Position numbers and translations under genes: made by a program
Notes under the pieces: model-generated
Told to the model about the DNA's origin: nothing
The model's input: only the letters and a program-made list of their open reading frames with translations
Database searches by the model: none
Source: Chryseobacterium sp. MEBOG06
GTDB taxonomy: Bacteria; Bacteroidota; Bacteroidia; Flavobacteriales; Weeksellaceae
Length of the DNA: 64,000 nucleotides
Assembly: GCF_021869765.1 (NCBI RefSeq)
Contig: NZ_CP084580.1
Coordinates: forward strand, 4,898,001-4,962,000
Reading direction: 5' to 3'
In this document: piece by piece, positions 33,055 to 42,751 of the stretch
Position numbering within the stretch: the stretch's first letter is position 1
How the letters are laid out: every line of letters begins with the position of its first letter

Positions 33055-35175
33055 TTAGTTTTCTAAAAATCTCTCTAAAATTTCTACAGCACATTTCGGA
33101 AGGTTCGTACCTGGGCCAAATATGAAGTCTGCCCCATTGGCATATAGGAATTCATAATCCTGTTGTGGGATCACACCTCCTACAACGATGGTAATATCAT
33201 CAGCACCCAATTTTTTCAGTTCTTCCACTACTTGTGGAACCAGAGTTTTATGTCCTGCAGCCAGGGAGGATACTCCTAAAATGTGAATATCATTTTCAAT
33301 GGCCTGTTTAGCAACTTCTTCCGGAGTCTGAAACAATGGAGCAACGTCAACATCAAATCCCATATCGGCAAAAGCTGTTGCTACTACTTTTGCACCTCTG
33401 TCATGCCCATCCTGGCCCATTTTAGCGACCATTATTCTCGGGCGGCGTCCTTCTTCTTCTTCAAATTTCTGCGTCAGATTCAGAGCTTTTTCAAAGTATT
33501 CGTTTTTACCTGCGTTCATAGCGTATACTCCAGAGATTGTTTTAATGTTTGCTTTATATCTTCCAAAAGTTTCCTCCATCGCATCGCTCATCTCTCCGAG
33601 AGTAACTCTTCTTCTTGCAGCCTCAATGCATAACGCCAAAAGGTTTCCTTTTCCAGTTTTTGCACTTTCACGGATATCGTTTAATATCTGGGCTACTGCT
33701 TCTGCATTTCGATCTGTTTTTATATTATTCAGTCTTTCGATCTGTTTTCTGCGAACTTCGGTATTATCAATATCAAGAATCTCTATTGCATCTTGTTTTA
33801 ATGAGGATTTGAAAGAATTTACCCCAATGATGAATTCTTCCCCGCTATCAATTTTAGCCTGCTTTTTAGCTGCTGCTTCTTCAATTCTCATCTTTGGAAT
33901 TCCGGCCTCGATAGCTTTCGTCATTCCTCCTTCCTGTTCTACCTCATCTATGTATCTCATTGCTTCTTCAATCATCTGCTGGGTAAGGCTTTCTACCAGA
34001 TTACTTCCTCCCATCGGGTCTACGACATCGCATATTCCGCTTTCCTGTTGGAGAATAATCTGAGTATTTCTTGCAATTTTCGCTGAATAGTCTGTAGGAA
34101 GGGCAATGGCCTCATCCAAAGCATTGGTATGTAATGACTGCGTTCCTCCTAAGGCAGATGATAATGCCTCAATAGCAGTTCTTGTAATATTATTGAAGGG
34201 CTCCTGCTCTGTCAAAGACCATCCTGAAGTCTGAGAATGGGTTCTTAATGCAAGGGATTTAGGGTTTTGAGGGTTAAATTGTTTTAAAAGTGTTGCCCAA
34301 ATATATCTTGCAGCACGCATTTTAGCAATTTCCATAAAATGATTCATTCCGATTGCCCAAAAGAATGATAGTCTTGGTGCAAAATCGTCAACATTCATAC
34401 CTGCTTTGATGCCTGTTCTTACGTATTCAAGACCATCTGCCAGTGTATAAGCCATTTCCAGCACCGGAGTAGCGCCTGCTTCCTGCATATGGTATCCTGA
34501 GATGGAAATAGAATTAAATTTTGGAATATTTTGAGAGGTATATTCAAAGATATCTGCAATAATCTTCATAGAAGGTGCTGGTGGATAGATATAGGTATTT
34601 CTAACCATAAATTCTTTCAGAATGTCATTTTGAATGGTTCCTGAAAGCAGTTCCTGTTTTACCCCTTGTTCTTCTGCTGCCACAATATAGAAAGACAAAA
34701 TCGGAAGTACAGCTCCATTCATTGTCATGGACACTGAAATCTGATCCAACGGAATTTCGTTGAACAAAATCTTCATGTCTTCAACAGAATCAATAGCAAC
34801 TCCTGCTTTTCCTACGTCTCCTACCACTCTTGAATGATCAGAGTCATATCCTCTGTGGGTAGCAAGGTCAAATGCTACGGAAAGACCTTTCTGTCCTGCG
34901 GCAAGATTTCTTCTGTAAAAAGCATTGGATTCTTCAGCTGTAGAGAAACCGGCATACTGCCTGATGGTCCACGGCTTCTGAACATACATAGTAGAATACG
35001 GCCCTCTAAGGTAGGGTTCAATTCCTGGAGAAGTCTGTGTTAAAGATTCATCTTTTACATCTTTTTTTTCATAAGATGATTTAAGTTCAAGTCCGTCTTT
35101 TTCAAAGTTATAGATTTCTCTCTCTTGAGGTAACACTTTAAAATCCGGGGTTTTCACAGAAATTGTCTTTCGCAT
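33055..35175 (-). CDS. scpA: Methylmalonyl-CoA mutase, large-subunit/single-chain form
   Basis: The enzyme interconverts (R)-methylmalonyl-CoA and succinyl-CoA with adenosylcobalamin. The 706-residue product has the TIM-barrel mutase domain (GPYSTMYVQKPWTIRQYAGF near residue 70, THRGYDSDHSRVVGDVG near 110, EQEPFNNITRTAIEAL near 320). The C-terminal B12 domain has the cobalt ligand in GQDGHDRGAKVVA near 590. No small-subunit gene is adjacent, unlike many bacterial mutA/mutB pairs, so it may be a homodimer or have its partner elsewhere. The ATG at 35175 was chosen (MRKTISVKTPDF); the longer frame from 35229 has an unrelated extension. MeaB is encoded 7 kb away. Confidence 0.95.
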   Translation of the reverse strand: MRKTISVKTPDFKVLPQEREIYNFEKDGLELKSSYEKKDVKDESLTQTSPGIEPYLRGPYSTMYVQKPWTIRQYAGFSTAEESNAFYRRNLAAGQKGLSVAFDLATHRGYDSDHSRVVGDVGKAGVAIDSVEDMKILFNEIPLDQISVSMTMNGAVLPILSFYIVAAEEQGVKQELLSGTIQNDILKEFMVRNTYIYPPAPSMKIIADIFEYTSQNIPKFNSISISGYHMQEAGATPVLEMAYTLADGLEYVRTGIKAGMNVDDFAPRLSFFWAIGMNHFMEIAKMRAARYIWATLLKQFNPQNPKSLALRTHSQTSGWSLTEQEPFNNITRTAIEALSSALGGTQSLHTNALDEAIALPTDYSAKIARNTQIILQQESGICDVVDPMGGSNLVESLTQQMIEEAMRYIDEVEQEGGMTKAIEAGIPKMRIEEAAAKKQAKIDSGEEFIIGVNSFKSSLKQDAIEILDIDNTEVRRKQIERLNNIKTDRNAEAVAQILNDIRESAKTGKGNLLALCIEAARRRVTLGEMSDAMEETFGRYKANIKTISGVYAMNAGKNEYFEKALNLTQKFEEEEGRRPRIMVAKMGQDGHDRGAKVVATAFADMGFDVDVAPLFQTPEEVAKQAIENDIHILGVSSLAAGHKTLVPQVVEELKKLGADDITIVVGGVIPQQDYEFLYANGADFIFGPGTNLPKCAVEILERFLEN

Positions 35176-35195
35176 TCCAATAATTTTTGTCTCCG

Positions 35196-35225
35196 TAAAG
35201 TTAATTTTTTTGACCGAAACACAAA
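35196..35225 (-). promoter_or_regulatory. Promoter of the mutase gene
   Basis: On the minus strand TTTG (35222-35225) is followed after 18 bases by TAACTTTA (35196-35203), one change from TAnnTTTG. It lies 20 bases before the ATG at 35175. Confidence 0.45.
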
Positions 35226-35263
35226 ACATCTGTTAACATACAGTTTTTCTGATGTTTATTGAA

Positions 35264-35292
35264 AGAAAAAGACCGGACGAATGCCCGGTCTT
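35264..35292 (-). terminator. Terminator of the reprolysin-like gene
   Basis: AAGACCGG (35269-35276) pairs with CCGGTCTT (35285-35292); on the minus strand a U-run follows from the A-tract before 35270. Confidence 0.85.
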
Positions 35293-35314
35293 CTGTTATT
35301 TATATATTGTCTGC

Positions 35315-38300
35315 TTATTTTTTGATAAGCTTTGTATTGTAAGTGCCTTTCTCGTCTTTGATCGTCACTACATACATTCCTTTGATCAATGAAGCTACAT
35401 TGATTCTTCCATCAATTTTACCTTCCTGAACCAATCTTCCGTCAGCAGTATAGATTTTATAATCTGCTTTTCCTTTCAGATTTCTCACTTCTACGAAAGT
35501 GTCTGCAGGGTTAGGATAGATAGATACTTCTGATGCTTTTGTATTTTTTGTTTCATTTACGCCTAACGTTTCTGAAATTTTCACATTAAAGTCTCTGAAT
35601 CCCCCAGCTGAAACAATACTACTTGGTCCAGAAGCAACAGAAGGATAACCACATGGTCCTGATGCCGCATTAAAGAATGTAGTTGCCACTCTCATTCTAA
35701 GAGTTTTATCTCCGGCATATGCACTGGTTGGCACTATAAATGTAAATGAGCCATCATGATATTTGTATCCAGTAGTTCCTGGATCATTAACCGGAACGGC
35801 ACTATGAGAACCTACTTTTTCTGAAGCTTCAAAAATACCATTTCTATTAAAATCGATCCATACTTCTAGCCAGTCATTATAATTACTAGGGTTACCTAAA
35901 GTTCTAAATGTACCAGTATATTGAGTTCCTTTTGTTAAATTAACTGTTTTAGTAGGATCTGCACTAAAATCCAGATAAGTTCTTGCGACTCCAGCTACAG
36001 TAGTTTCCGAATAGTTTAGTCCTCCTACGTTTAATCCAATTAGCCCACTATAAAACGCACCATTCATATTATTTCCTCCCGTTGTCATTAGACAGTAATC
36101 ATATCCGGTTCTTAACCCTTTTGTTTTAAAAGCATAGTTTGAAGAGAATGCACCTGCTACACTGTTTACAACAGCTGCAACCTGAGTTTCATAATTTGTT
36201 TCATCTTCAAGACCGGATATTGATACAGAATTGGTAGGACTCGTAGCATTTTGCCAATTAGTCTCCCCCACTTTTCTGTAGTTGATTGAATAGGTAGCTC
36301 CTGGTACACTATTCCAAGATAATCTTGCTGAGGTTCTAAAAATTTCTGTATCCTGAGCAAAAACTCCGGCAGGTGCTGCTGTAGAAGATGTTGGTGCTGT
36401 TGCAACACTTACTTTAGGAGATATTGCATAGAATATATTCCCTACAGCAGATATTCTTAACTTGATATCCCCTGTTAATCCAGATGGCATTTGTGCGCTG
36501 TAACTTCCAGTATTGGGAGTAGATGCCACAAGTTCTGTCCATGATGCTCCATTAGTAAGATCAGTAGTATACTCAATCTTTACATTTGACACATTATAAG
36601 GAGCTGCATTTGTATTGGCCACGTCCCATAATATAGTATTGGAAGCATTACTGTAAAGCACAGTAGAATCTGTAATACCATTAAATTTAAATGGTCCATC
36701 ATTCCCTACTGTAACTGTTGTTTCTAAAGATGAAAGCATTGGTCTTTGAGCATTTGTATCTCTTGCCGTTACTGCATAATTAAGAACCCTTGGAACATAT
36801 GATACCGTTTCCCAAGTTGCCTTATTGGTAAGCTTTCCAGCCATTACAAGAGGAAAGCTAGGGAAGTATCTTCTTCCACTTGCCGTACCCGTAAATGATC
36901 TTGCGATAGAACCTTCTGTAATGAAGCCCCAACCACTGTCACCTGAAATAGAACCTTTAGCGGTTACACTATCATATTGCTCCCATGTATAATTAATAGG
37001 ATCACCCTGAGCATCTGTAGCTGAAGCTTCTAAATAATAAGCTGTTCCTTTAGGAATAGTGTATGGTGTAAGAGCAGCAATAACAGGAGCATTATTATTT
37101 GTAATATTTTCTGCTACTCCACATGTTGTCTTAGCATCAAGATTATTCAGAATCTGATTAATGGAAGAATAATGGAAGTAAGCATTAGAATTAGCCTGAA
37201 CATTATCCTGTGTAATTCCTGCATATCCCATGATGGTAGTACCCCCACCTGGCTCAATATTAACCCCTGATCCTTCTGAAGCATGTGAGAAGGTATGGTT
37301 TCCTCCTAGCTGGTGTCCCATTTCATGAGCTACATAATCGATATCAAAAGCGTCTCCACTTGGAATGCTATTCGCCGGTGAAGTAAATCCGGAACCTTTA
37401 CCCCTAGGCACACTGGTTGTTGGGTTAACACATATACAACCTACACATCCGGCATTACCTCCTCCTCCAGATGCACCAAATAAATGCCCTATATCGTAAT
37501 TGGCATTCGTTACCTGGGCTGTTATAGTATTTTGAAGTTCCAGATTCCAAGCCCCGGCAGATCCTGTAGCTGCTGCGGAATAGGGATCTGTGGCAGAATT
37601 TGTATAGATGATATTTGGAAAATCCTGAACAAGTAATTTTATTCCGAAATCTTTTTCAAAGACACCATTTACACGGCTCATTGTATTGTTAATAGCCACA
37701 AGTGCAGGAACTCTTTTTTCATCATCAGTAGCAGTAGCAGGTACACCAGCCTGAGTCATGAAATATTGTGTATATTCTCCTGTAACTGATAGAGCTAATC
37801 TATAGGTTCTGTATTTTGTACTTGCAGGTCTATTCGTAATTCCTACACTAGAAAGATTTTTTTTTCCGTAACTTTCTAATGCTTTTATATCAATACCTTT
37901 TTCATCTGTAGAACATTCGAATCCATGTAGTCCTTCTGTTCTGTTTGTTTTATAGAAAACACCATAGGTTTGTTTATCAGTAGTGATGGGTTCTATAAAC
38001 TGAAATACACCATCTTTAATAATCATGGACTGCATTTCTGTTGGAGAGGTGCTGAATCTTAAATATTTAGAAGGATCATCCAATCCTACACCTACATAAG
38101 ATCCCAATTGATATTTATCGGCTAAAGATTTTTCCATTACAGGATCACTATATACCGCAAATCTTTCAATCTTACCTTCTGCTGTAGGCAAAGAAACAGT
38201 AACTGCCTGAGCTCCTTTCCCTGTTTCTACAGCATCTTTTAAAATATTTCTAAGAGATTGTAAGTCTACTCTGTAGGAGTATTGAACTTCTACTTCTTTT

Positions 38301-38401
38301 CTGATCTGAGACGTTTTTTGCGAGGCCGGCTCCCACCTTTGTGCATTAACACTGGACAGCCCAGCTGCCAGTGCACAAACTAGTAAAATTCTTTTTTTCA
38401 T
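35315..38401 (-). CDS. Secreted reprolysin-like zinc metalloprotease with fibronectin III and T9SS sorting domains
   Basis: The 1028-residue product has a signal peptide (cleavage near residue 20), an N-terminal propeptide-like region and a metzincin domain. The zinc motif HEMGHQLGGNHTF is near residue 355 (HExxHxxGxxH), and the met-turn GYAGI is about 35 residues on. Then follow Ig/cadherin-like repeats, a fibronectin III domain (about 685-770), a GEVED domain (about 780-940, with EVWIDFNRNGIFEASEKVG) and a C-terminal T9SS type A sorting domain (IYPNPADTFVEVRNL to the end). It should be exported across the outer membrane by T9SS and degrade extracellular protein. It forms its own transcription unit. 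Confidence 0.93.
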   Translation of the reverse strand: MKKRILLVCALAAGLSSVNAQRWEPASQKTSQIRKEVEVQYSYRVDLQSLRNILKDAVETGKGAQAVTVSLPTAEGKIERFAVYSDPVMEKSLADKYQLGSYVGVGLDDPSKYLRFSTSPTEMQSMIIKDGVFQFIEPITTDKQTYGVFYKTNRTEGLHGFECSTDEKGIDIKALESYGKKNLSSVGITNRPASTKYRTYRLALSVTGEYTQYFMTQAGVPATATDDEKRVPALVAINNTMSRVNGVFEKDFGIKLLVQDFPNIIYTNSATDPYSAAATGSAGAWNLELQNTITAQVTNANYDIGHLFGASGGGGNAGCVGCICVNPTTSVPRGKGSGFTSPANSIPSGDAFDIDYVAHEMGHQLGGNHTFSHASEGSGVNIEPGGGTTIMGYAGITQDNVQANSNAYFHYSSINQILNNLDAKTTCGVAENITNNNAPVIAALTPYTIPKGTAYYLEASATDAQGDPINYTWEQYDSVTAKGSISGDSGWGFITEGSIARSFTGTASGRRYFPSFPLVMAGKLTNKATWETVSYVPRVLNYAVTARDTNAQRPMLSSLETTVTVGNDGPFKFNGITDSTVLYSNASNTILWDVANTNAAPYNVSNVKIEYTTDLTNGASWTELVASTPNTGSYSAQMPSGLTGDIKLRISAVGNIFYAISPKVSVATAPTSSTAAPAGVFAQDTEIFRTSARLSWNSVPGATYSINYRKVGETNWQNATSPTNSVSISGLEDETNYETQVAAVVNSVAGAFSSNYAFKTKGLRTGYDYCLMTTGGNNMNGAFYSGLIGLNVGGLNYSETTVAGVARTYLDFSADPTKTVNLTKGTQYTGTFRTLGNPSNYNDWLEVWIDFNRNGIFEASEKVGSHSAVPVNDPGTTGYKYHDGSFTFIVPTSAYAGDKTLRMRVATTFFNAASGPCGYPSVASGPSSIVSAGGFRDFNVKISETLGVNETKNTKASEVSIYPNPADTFVEVRNLKGKADYKIYTADGRLVQEGKIDGRINVASLIKGMYVVTIKDEKGTYNTKLIKK

Positions 38402-38479
38402 AATAACCTAATTAAATAAAAATTAGTAAATTTAAATATCCGAGCTAAAATTAGTAATTATATCCAAATAATCACTATA

Positions 38480-38513
38480 AAAAAAGCGACTAATTTTAAT
38501 AAATCAGTCGCTT
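38480..38513 (-). terminator. Terminator of the prolyl endopeptidase gene
   Basis: AAGCGACT (38484-38491) pairs with AGTCGCTT (38506-38513); the minus strand continues into a U-run. The arm is nearly the same as that at 4060-4085. Confidence 0.85.
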
Positions 38514-38538
38514 AAGTGATATTTTAATATTTTATATA

Positions 38539-40641
38539 TTATTTCTTAATTCCCATTTCAAACAACGCAAATGATATAAGATCTGCATTTTCACTGATAA
38601 CCTGATCAGTTGCTCTTCCTGCGCCATGACCTGCATTCTTTTCAATTCTTAATAAAATAGGATTCTTACATGCCTGTTTTTCCTGAAGCTCAGCACCAAA
38701 TTTGAAGGAGTGAGCCGGAACTACTCTGTCGTCATGGTCACTGGTAATAATCATAGTGGATGGATAGCATATTTTTTCTTTTACATTATGTACCGGAGAA
38801 TATGATTTAAGATACTCAAACATCTCTTTGCTGTCTTCTGCTGTTCCATAATCATATGACCAGCCAGCTCCTGCTGTAAATTTATTATATCTCAGCATAT
38901 CCAGAACTCCTACTCCCGGGAATGCTACTCTTGCCAGATCCGGACGCATTGTCATGGTTGCACCTACCAGCAATCCTCCGTTAGATCTTCCTGAAAGTGC
39001 CATGTATTCTTTTGAAGTATAGCCTTTGCTCTGAAGATATTCTCCGGCAGCAATAAAGTCTTCAAAAACGTTTTTCTTCTGCATTTTTGTTCCTGCATCA
39101 TGCCATTTTTTACCATATTCACCTCCACCACGGATGTTTGGAACAGCATAGATTCCCCCATTTTCCATCCAGATAGCATTCACTACAGAGAAAGAAGGTT
39201 GTAAACTGATATTGAAACCACCATATGAGTATAAAATAGTAGGGTTTTTGCCATCAAACTTCGTCCCTTTTTTATAGCTGATCATCATAGGGATTTTTGT
39301 CCCATCTTTTGAAGTATAGAATACCTGCTCAGAAACATAATCATCCGGATTAAATTTCACTTTCGGTTTCTGATATACTTCTGATTGTCCTGAATCTACA
39401 TTAAATTTGTAAGTAGTTCCCGGTGTAATATAGTTACTGAATGAATAATAAACGTCTTTTTCTTTTTCCTTCCCTCCAAAACCGGAAATGTTTCCTTTCC
39501 CCGGAAGAGTAATTTCTCTGATCAGCTTACCTGTCTTGTCAAACTGTTTCACCTTATCAATAGCATCAATCATGTAGGTTCCGAAGAAATAGCCACCTCC
39601 GGAAGAAATTCCCAATACATTTTCGGTCTCAGGAATCACATTTTTCCATGTTTCAGGAGCTGGATTGCTGATTGTAGTTTTTACAAGACGCATATTTGGG
39701 GCATCTTTATCTGTGAAAATAAAAAGGTTATCTCCTTCTGTGTCTACAATACTGGCGTTGATATCAAATCCTTTGGTAATCTGCACAAAGTCTCCTCCTT
39801 TCTTCAAGTCTTTTATATACAGTTCATTTCCATTGGTTGCATTTGCTGCAGAAATGATCAGGAATCTCTGATCTTCAGAAACTCCGGCACTCAGGTATCT
39901 TCTTGGTGTTTTGTCTCCTCCGAAGATCAGCTTATCTTCAGACTGCTTAGTTCCCAGTTTATGAAAATAGACTTTATGCTTATCCGTCATTCCGGAAAGC
40001 ACGGTTCCTTCTTTCGGCTTATCATAGCTTGAATAATAGAATCCTTCGTCTCCCTGCCATGAAATTCCACTGAATTTTACATCCAGAATTGTTTCATCAA
40101 TCTGCTTTTTGGTAATAGCATCAATGATAATAATTTTATTCCAGTCACTTCCTCCTTCTGAGATAGAATAAGCAGCAAGGTTTCCTTTTTTATTGAAGGA
40201 AAGGTTAGAAAGTGAAGTGGTTCCTTTTTCTGAAAACTTATTAGGATCTAAAAATACGTCTGTTGCTTTTGTAGCATTATTGGTTCTGTATAAAACAGAC
40301 TGTGCCTGTAAACCGTCATTTTTATAATAGTAAGTATAATCTCCTTCTTTGAAAGGGGCTGAAATTTTCTCATAATTCCAGATGTCTTTCAACTGATTTT
40401 TAATTTTATCTCTGAATGGAATTTTTGAAAGATAGTTCTGGCTATAAGCGACTTCTTCATCTACCCATTTCTTTGTTGCTTCAGAATCATTTTCAAGATC
40501 TCTGAACGGGTCAGAAACTGTACTTCCAAAATAAGTATCGGTCTGATTTCCTTTTAATGCTTTAGGATAATTCATTTTCTGAGAATAAAAAGTGGCTGAA
40601 AACAAAACTCCAGCCGTTAATAACATAGGTTTAAAATTCAT
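38539..40641 (-). CDS. Prolyl oligopeptidase (S9A)
   Basis: This secreted serine peptidase cuts after proline in short peptides. The 700-residue product has a signal peptide (AGVLFSATFYSQ near residue 18) and an N-terminal propeptide-like seven-bladed propeller (about 60-420). The alpha/beta hydrolase domain has the nucleophile in LSGRSNGGLLVG near residue 551, the aspartate in TSDHDDRVVPAHS near 635 and the histidine in NAGHGAGRATDQ near 675. It resembles the well-known Elizabethkingia meningoseptica prolyl endopeptidase. ATG 40641 was preferred to an upstream TTG at 40659, which overlaps the -7 box. Confidence 0.95.
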   Translation of the reverse strand: MNFKPMLLTAGVLFSATFYSQKMNYPKALKGNQTDTYFGSTVSDPFRDLENDSEATKKWVDEEVAYSQNYLSKIPFRDKIKNQLKDIWNYEKISAPFKEGDYTYYYKNDGLQAQSVLYRTNNATKATDVFLDPNKFSEKGTTSLSNLSFNKKGNLAAYSISEGGSDWNKIIIIDAITKKQIDETILDVKFSGISWQGDEGFYYSSYDKPKEGTVLSGMTDKHKVYFHKLGTKQSEDKLIFGGDKTPRRYLSAGVSEDQRFLIISAANATNGNELYIKDLKKGGDFVQITKGFDINASIVDTEGDNLFIFTDKDAPNMRLVKTTISNPAPETWKNVIPETENVLGISSGGGYFFGTYMIDAIDKVKQFDKTGKLIREITLPGKGNISGFGGKEKEKDVYYSFSNYITPGTTYKFNVDSGQSEVYQKPKVKFNPDDYVSEQVFYTSKDGTKIPMMISYKKGTKFDGKNPTILYSYGGFNISLQPSFSVVNAIWMENGGIYAVPNIRGGGEYGKKWHDAGTKMQKKNVFEDFIAAGEYLQSKGYTSKEYMALSGRSNGGLLVGATMTMRPDLARVAFPGVGVLDMLRYNKFTAGAGWSYDYGTAEDSKEMFEYLKSYSPVHNVKEKICYPSTMIITSDHDDRVVPAHSFKFGAELQEKQACKNPILLRIEKNAGHGAGRATDQVISENADLISFALFEMGIKK

Positions 40642-40656
40642 ACTGATCGGTTTTTT

Positions 40657-40664
40657 CAAAAATA
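40657..40664 (-). promoter_or_regulatory. -7 promoter box for prolyl endopeptidase
   Basis: The minus strand reads TATTTTTG, an exact TAnnTTTG match, 15 bases before the ATG at 40641; this disfavours the TTG at 40659. Confidence 0.42.
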
Positions 40665-40681
40665 CGCAAAGTATATGAAAT

Positions 40682-40709
40682 AAAAAAAGTCCTGAAAAAT
40701 CAGAACTTT
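40682..40709 (-). terminator. Terminator of the 40737-41414 gene
   Basis: In the minus-strand RNA the arms at 40700-40709 and 40686-40695 form ten pairs including one U-G; a U-run from the A-tract 40682-40688 follows. Confidence 0.8.
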
Positions 40710-40736
40710 GTATCTCTTAAAGGGTATTTAGTCAAA

Positions 40737-41414
40737 CTATTCTTTTGGCCCGAAACTCTCAAAATAAAAATCTGTCAGGCTGCTCACAATCTCATCGGGA
40801 CTTCCATTCCAATAATATATTTTCCCGTCTTCTTTCAATTCGTATAGATTAAAATTCTGATCGGTGGTTACTGTTTTATCTGCATTGCTAAAGTCCTTCG
40901 CTGCCTGAGTCAAGTATTTTTTCAAGTCTTCAGCTTTTACTTTCTGGGTATCTCCTGTTGGCCCGACTGTTAATTTTGACGGCACTTTAAAGCTTACAGA
41001 ATAACTTACCTCGGCAATTTTCTGCCCTTCAACATATTCGTTAGGAACTACTTTCACATTTTTAATGGTAAGTTTCCCGTTTTTGAAGTTTTCAAACATT
41101 GCTTTAAAATAGTCTTCTGCTTCTTTTTGACATGCTGATCCTGTAGTTTTAGAGAAGGCAGAAAGGAAATTCTCTACGCTGCTTTTCATGATCTCTCCTG
41201 AGGTCTCTTTAAAGTTTACCTGATAGGCATTCTCACCATTCACTGTGGGTTTCAGATAATCATTAAGCTTATTGAGTGCTGCCTCATCATTATTTACGAA
41301 AGTTCCGAAGAACATTTCAAATGCTTCAGCAGGTTTCTTTACTTCTGTCTGAGCAGTAAGATATTGCCCCATCATTGTAAGGAGTAATAATAAAATAATT
41401 TTGTAGTTTTTCAT
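40737..41414 (-). CDS. Hypothetical secreted protein
   Basis: The 225-residue product has a clear signal peptide (IILLLLLTMMGQYLTAQ, cleaved near residue 21). The mature part is helical, with three or four amphipathic helices (AEAFEMFFGTFVNNDEAALN near residue 29, then a beta-rich segment VKVVPNEYVEGQKIAEVSY). A single Cys lies near residue 94. No family is recognised. It is a single-gene unit bounded by terminators, probably periplasmic or outer-membrane associated. Confidence 0.75.
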   Translation of the reverse strand: MKNYKIILLLLLTMMGQYLTAQTEVKKPAEAFEMFFGTFVNNDEAALNKLNDYLKPTVNGENAYQVNFKETSGEIMKSSVENFLSAFSKTTGSACQKEAEDYFKAMFENFKNGKLTIKNVKVVPNEYVEGQKIAEVSYSVSFKVPSKLTVGPTGDTQKVKAEDLKKYLTQAAKDFSNADKTVTTDQNFNLYELKEDGKIYYWNGSPDEIVSSLTDFYFESFGPKE

Positions 41415-41441
41415 AGCTTATTTTTGAATTTTAATTATTAC

Positions 41442-41468
41442 AAAAAAACCTCTGAAAAAATCAGAGGT
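41442..41468 (-). terminator. Terminator of prfA
   Basis: ACCTCTGA (41448-41455) pairs perfectly with TCAGAGGT (41461-41468) over an AAAAA loop; on the minus strand the stem runs into a U-tract from 41442-41447. Confidence 0.9.
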
Positions 41469-41491
41469 CTTATCTTTATTTTTTATAAAAT

Positions 41492-42577
41492 TTAGTAGTT
41501 ATCTTCTTCTCCCTTCATTTTCTCTGCATTCTCTGCCATAATTACGGCATCGATCATTTCAGAGATATCTCCGTTCATGTAAGCATCCAGATTATACATA
41601 GATTTATTGATTCTATGATCAGTAACTCTACCTTGAGGATAATTGTAGGTTTTAATTTTTGCAGAACGGTCTCCTGTAGAAACCATAGATTTACGTTGTG
41701 CTGCAATATCTCCCTGTACTTTTTGCAGCTCGATATCGTATAGCTTTGTTCTTAGCATTTCCATTGCCAATTCACGGTTTGCTAACTGAGAACGGGCCTG
41801 CTGACAAACAACAACAAGTCCTGAAGGCTTATGCGTTAGCTGAACTTTCGTTTCAACCTTATTTACATTCTGACCTCCGGCTCCACCTGAACGTGAAGTC
41901 TGCATTTCAATATCTGCAGGATTCAGTTCAAAATCTACTTCTTCAGCCTCTGGTAAAACAGCAATTGTGATAGCAGAGGTATGAACTCTACCCTGAGATT
42001 CTGTTTCCGGTACACGCTGTACACGGTGAACTCCGGATTCGAACTTCATAATTCCGTAAACACCTTCTCCTTCCACCTTCATTATCAATTCCTTGTAACC
42101 TTTTGCAGCTTCGTTAGAATCTGTAACTTCATGCTTCCAGCCTTTCGTTTTGAAGTACATGGTGTACATTCTGTAGACATCTTCCACAAAAATAGCCGCT
42201 TCATCACCACCGGTTCCGGCACGTAATTCCACGATAACGTTTTTATCATCTGCAGGATCTTTAGGAATCAGGAGTACTTTCAGTTCTTCTTCAAGGCCAG
42301 GAATTTTGGCTTGTGCTTCAAGCTTTTCTTCTTTAGCAAGATCTACCAAGTCTCTGTCTGAACCATCTGCAATGATTTCTTCAGATTCTTCGATACTATC
42401 TAATGCCCCTTTATACTGATCGTAAACTCTTACAATTTTCCCCAAATCACTATATTCTTTGTTCAAAGAAGAATATCTTTTTTGGTCTGAAATGACATCA
42501 GGCTGTATAATAAGGTCTGCAACCTCATTATATCTTTGTTTTATAGCTTCTAATTTTGGAATTAATGATTTAGACAT
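41492..42577 (-). CDS. prfA: Peptide chain release factor 1
   Basis: RF1 recognises UAA/UAG stop codons and triggers peptide release. The 361-residue product has the usual RF1 plan: N-terminal helical domain, central domain with VHRVQRVPETESQGRVHTSA near residue 183, the GGQ motif in SGGAGGQNVNKVETKVQL near 234, and the C-terminal helical tail. The RF1-type PxT tripeptide falls in RVPETESQGR. It is the housekeeping counterpart of prfH at 27241-27939. It stands alone between a promoter box at 42597-42604 and a terminator. Confidence 0.97.
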   Translation of the reverse strand: MSKSLIPKLEAIKQRYNEVADLIIQPDVISDQKRYSSLNKEYSDLGKIVRVYDQYKGALDSIEESEEIIADGSDRDLVDLAKEEKLEAQAKIPGLEEELKVLLIPKDPADDKNVIVELRAGTGGDEAAIFVEDVYRMYTMYFKTKGWKHEVTDSNEAAKGYKELIMKVEGEGVYGIMKFESGVHRVQRVPETESQGRVHTSAITIAVLPEAEEVDFELNPADIEMQTSRSGGAGGQNVNKVETKVQLTHKPSGLVVVCQQARSQLANRELAMEMLRTKLYDIELQKVQGDIAAQRKSMVSTGDRSAKIKTYNYPQGRVTDHRINKSMYNLDAYMNGDISEMIDAVIMAENAEKMKGEEDNY

Positions 42578-42596
42578 TATGGAATTTTTGTGGGTG

Positions 42597-42604
42597 CAAA
42601 GATA
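42597..42604 (-). promoter_or_regulatory. -7 promoter box for prfA
   Basis: The minus strand reads TATCTTTG, an exact TAnnTTTG match, 19 bases before the ATG. Confidence 0.45.
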
Positions 42605-42751
42605 AGAATTATTAATTCAAAATTAAAATTACAAATCAGCATAAATTTTTGAGCATGAGGGATAAAGCACAAAGGGCTTATAAGCATATTTCGAAATTCT
42701 ACTTTTTCACCTATCAATCTGCATGAAAAGAGTTTATTTATATTTTGAATA

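Noticed and set aside
33545..34063. 172-codon plus-strand frame
   Set aside because: Antisense to methylmalonyl-CoA mutase; Ser/Leu-rich shadow translation with no motif.
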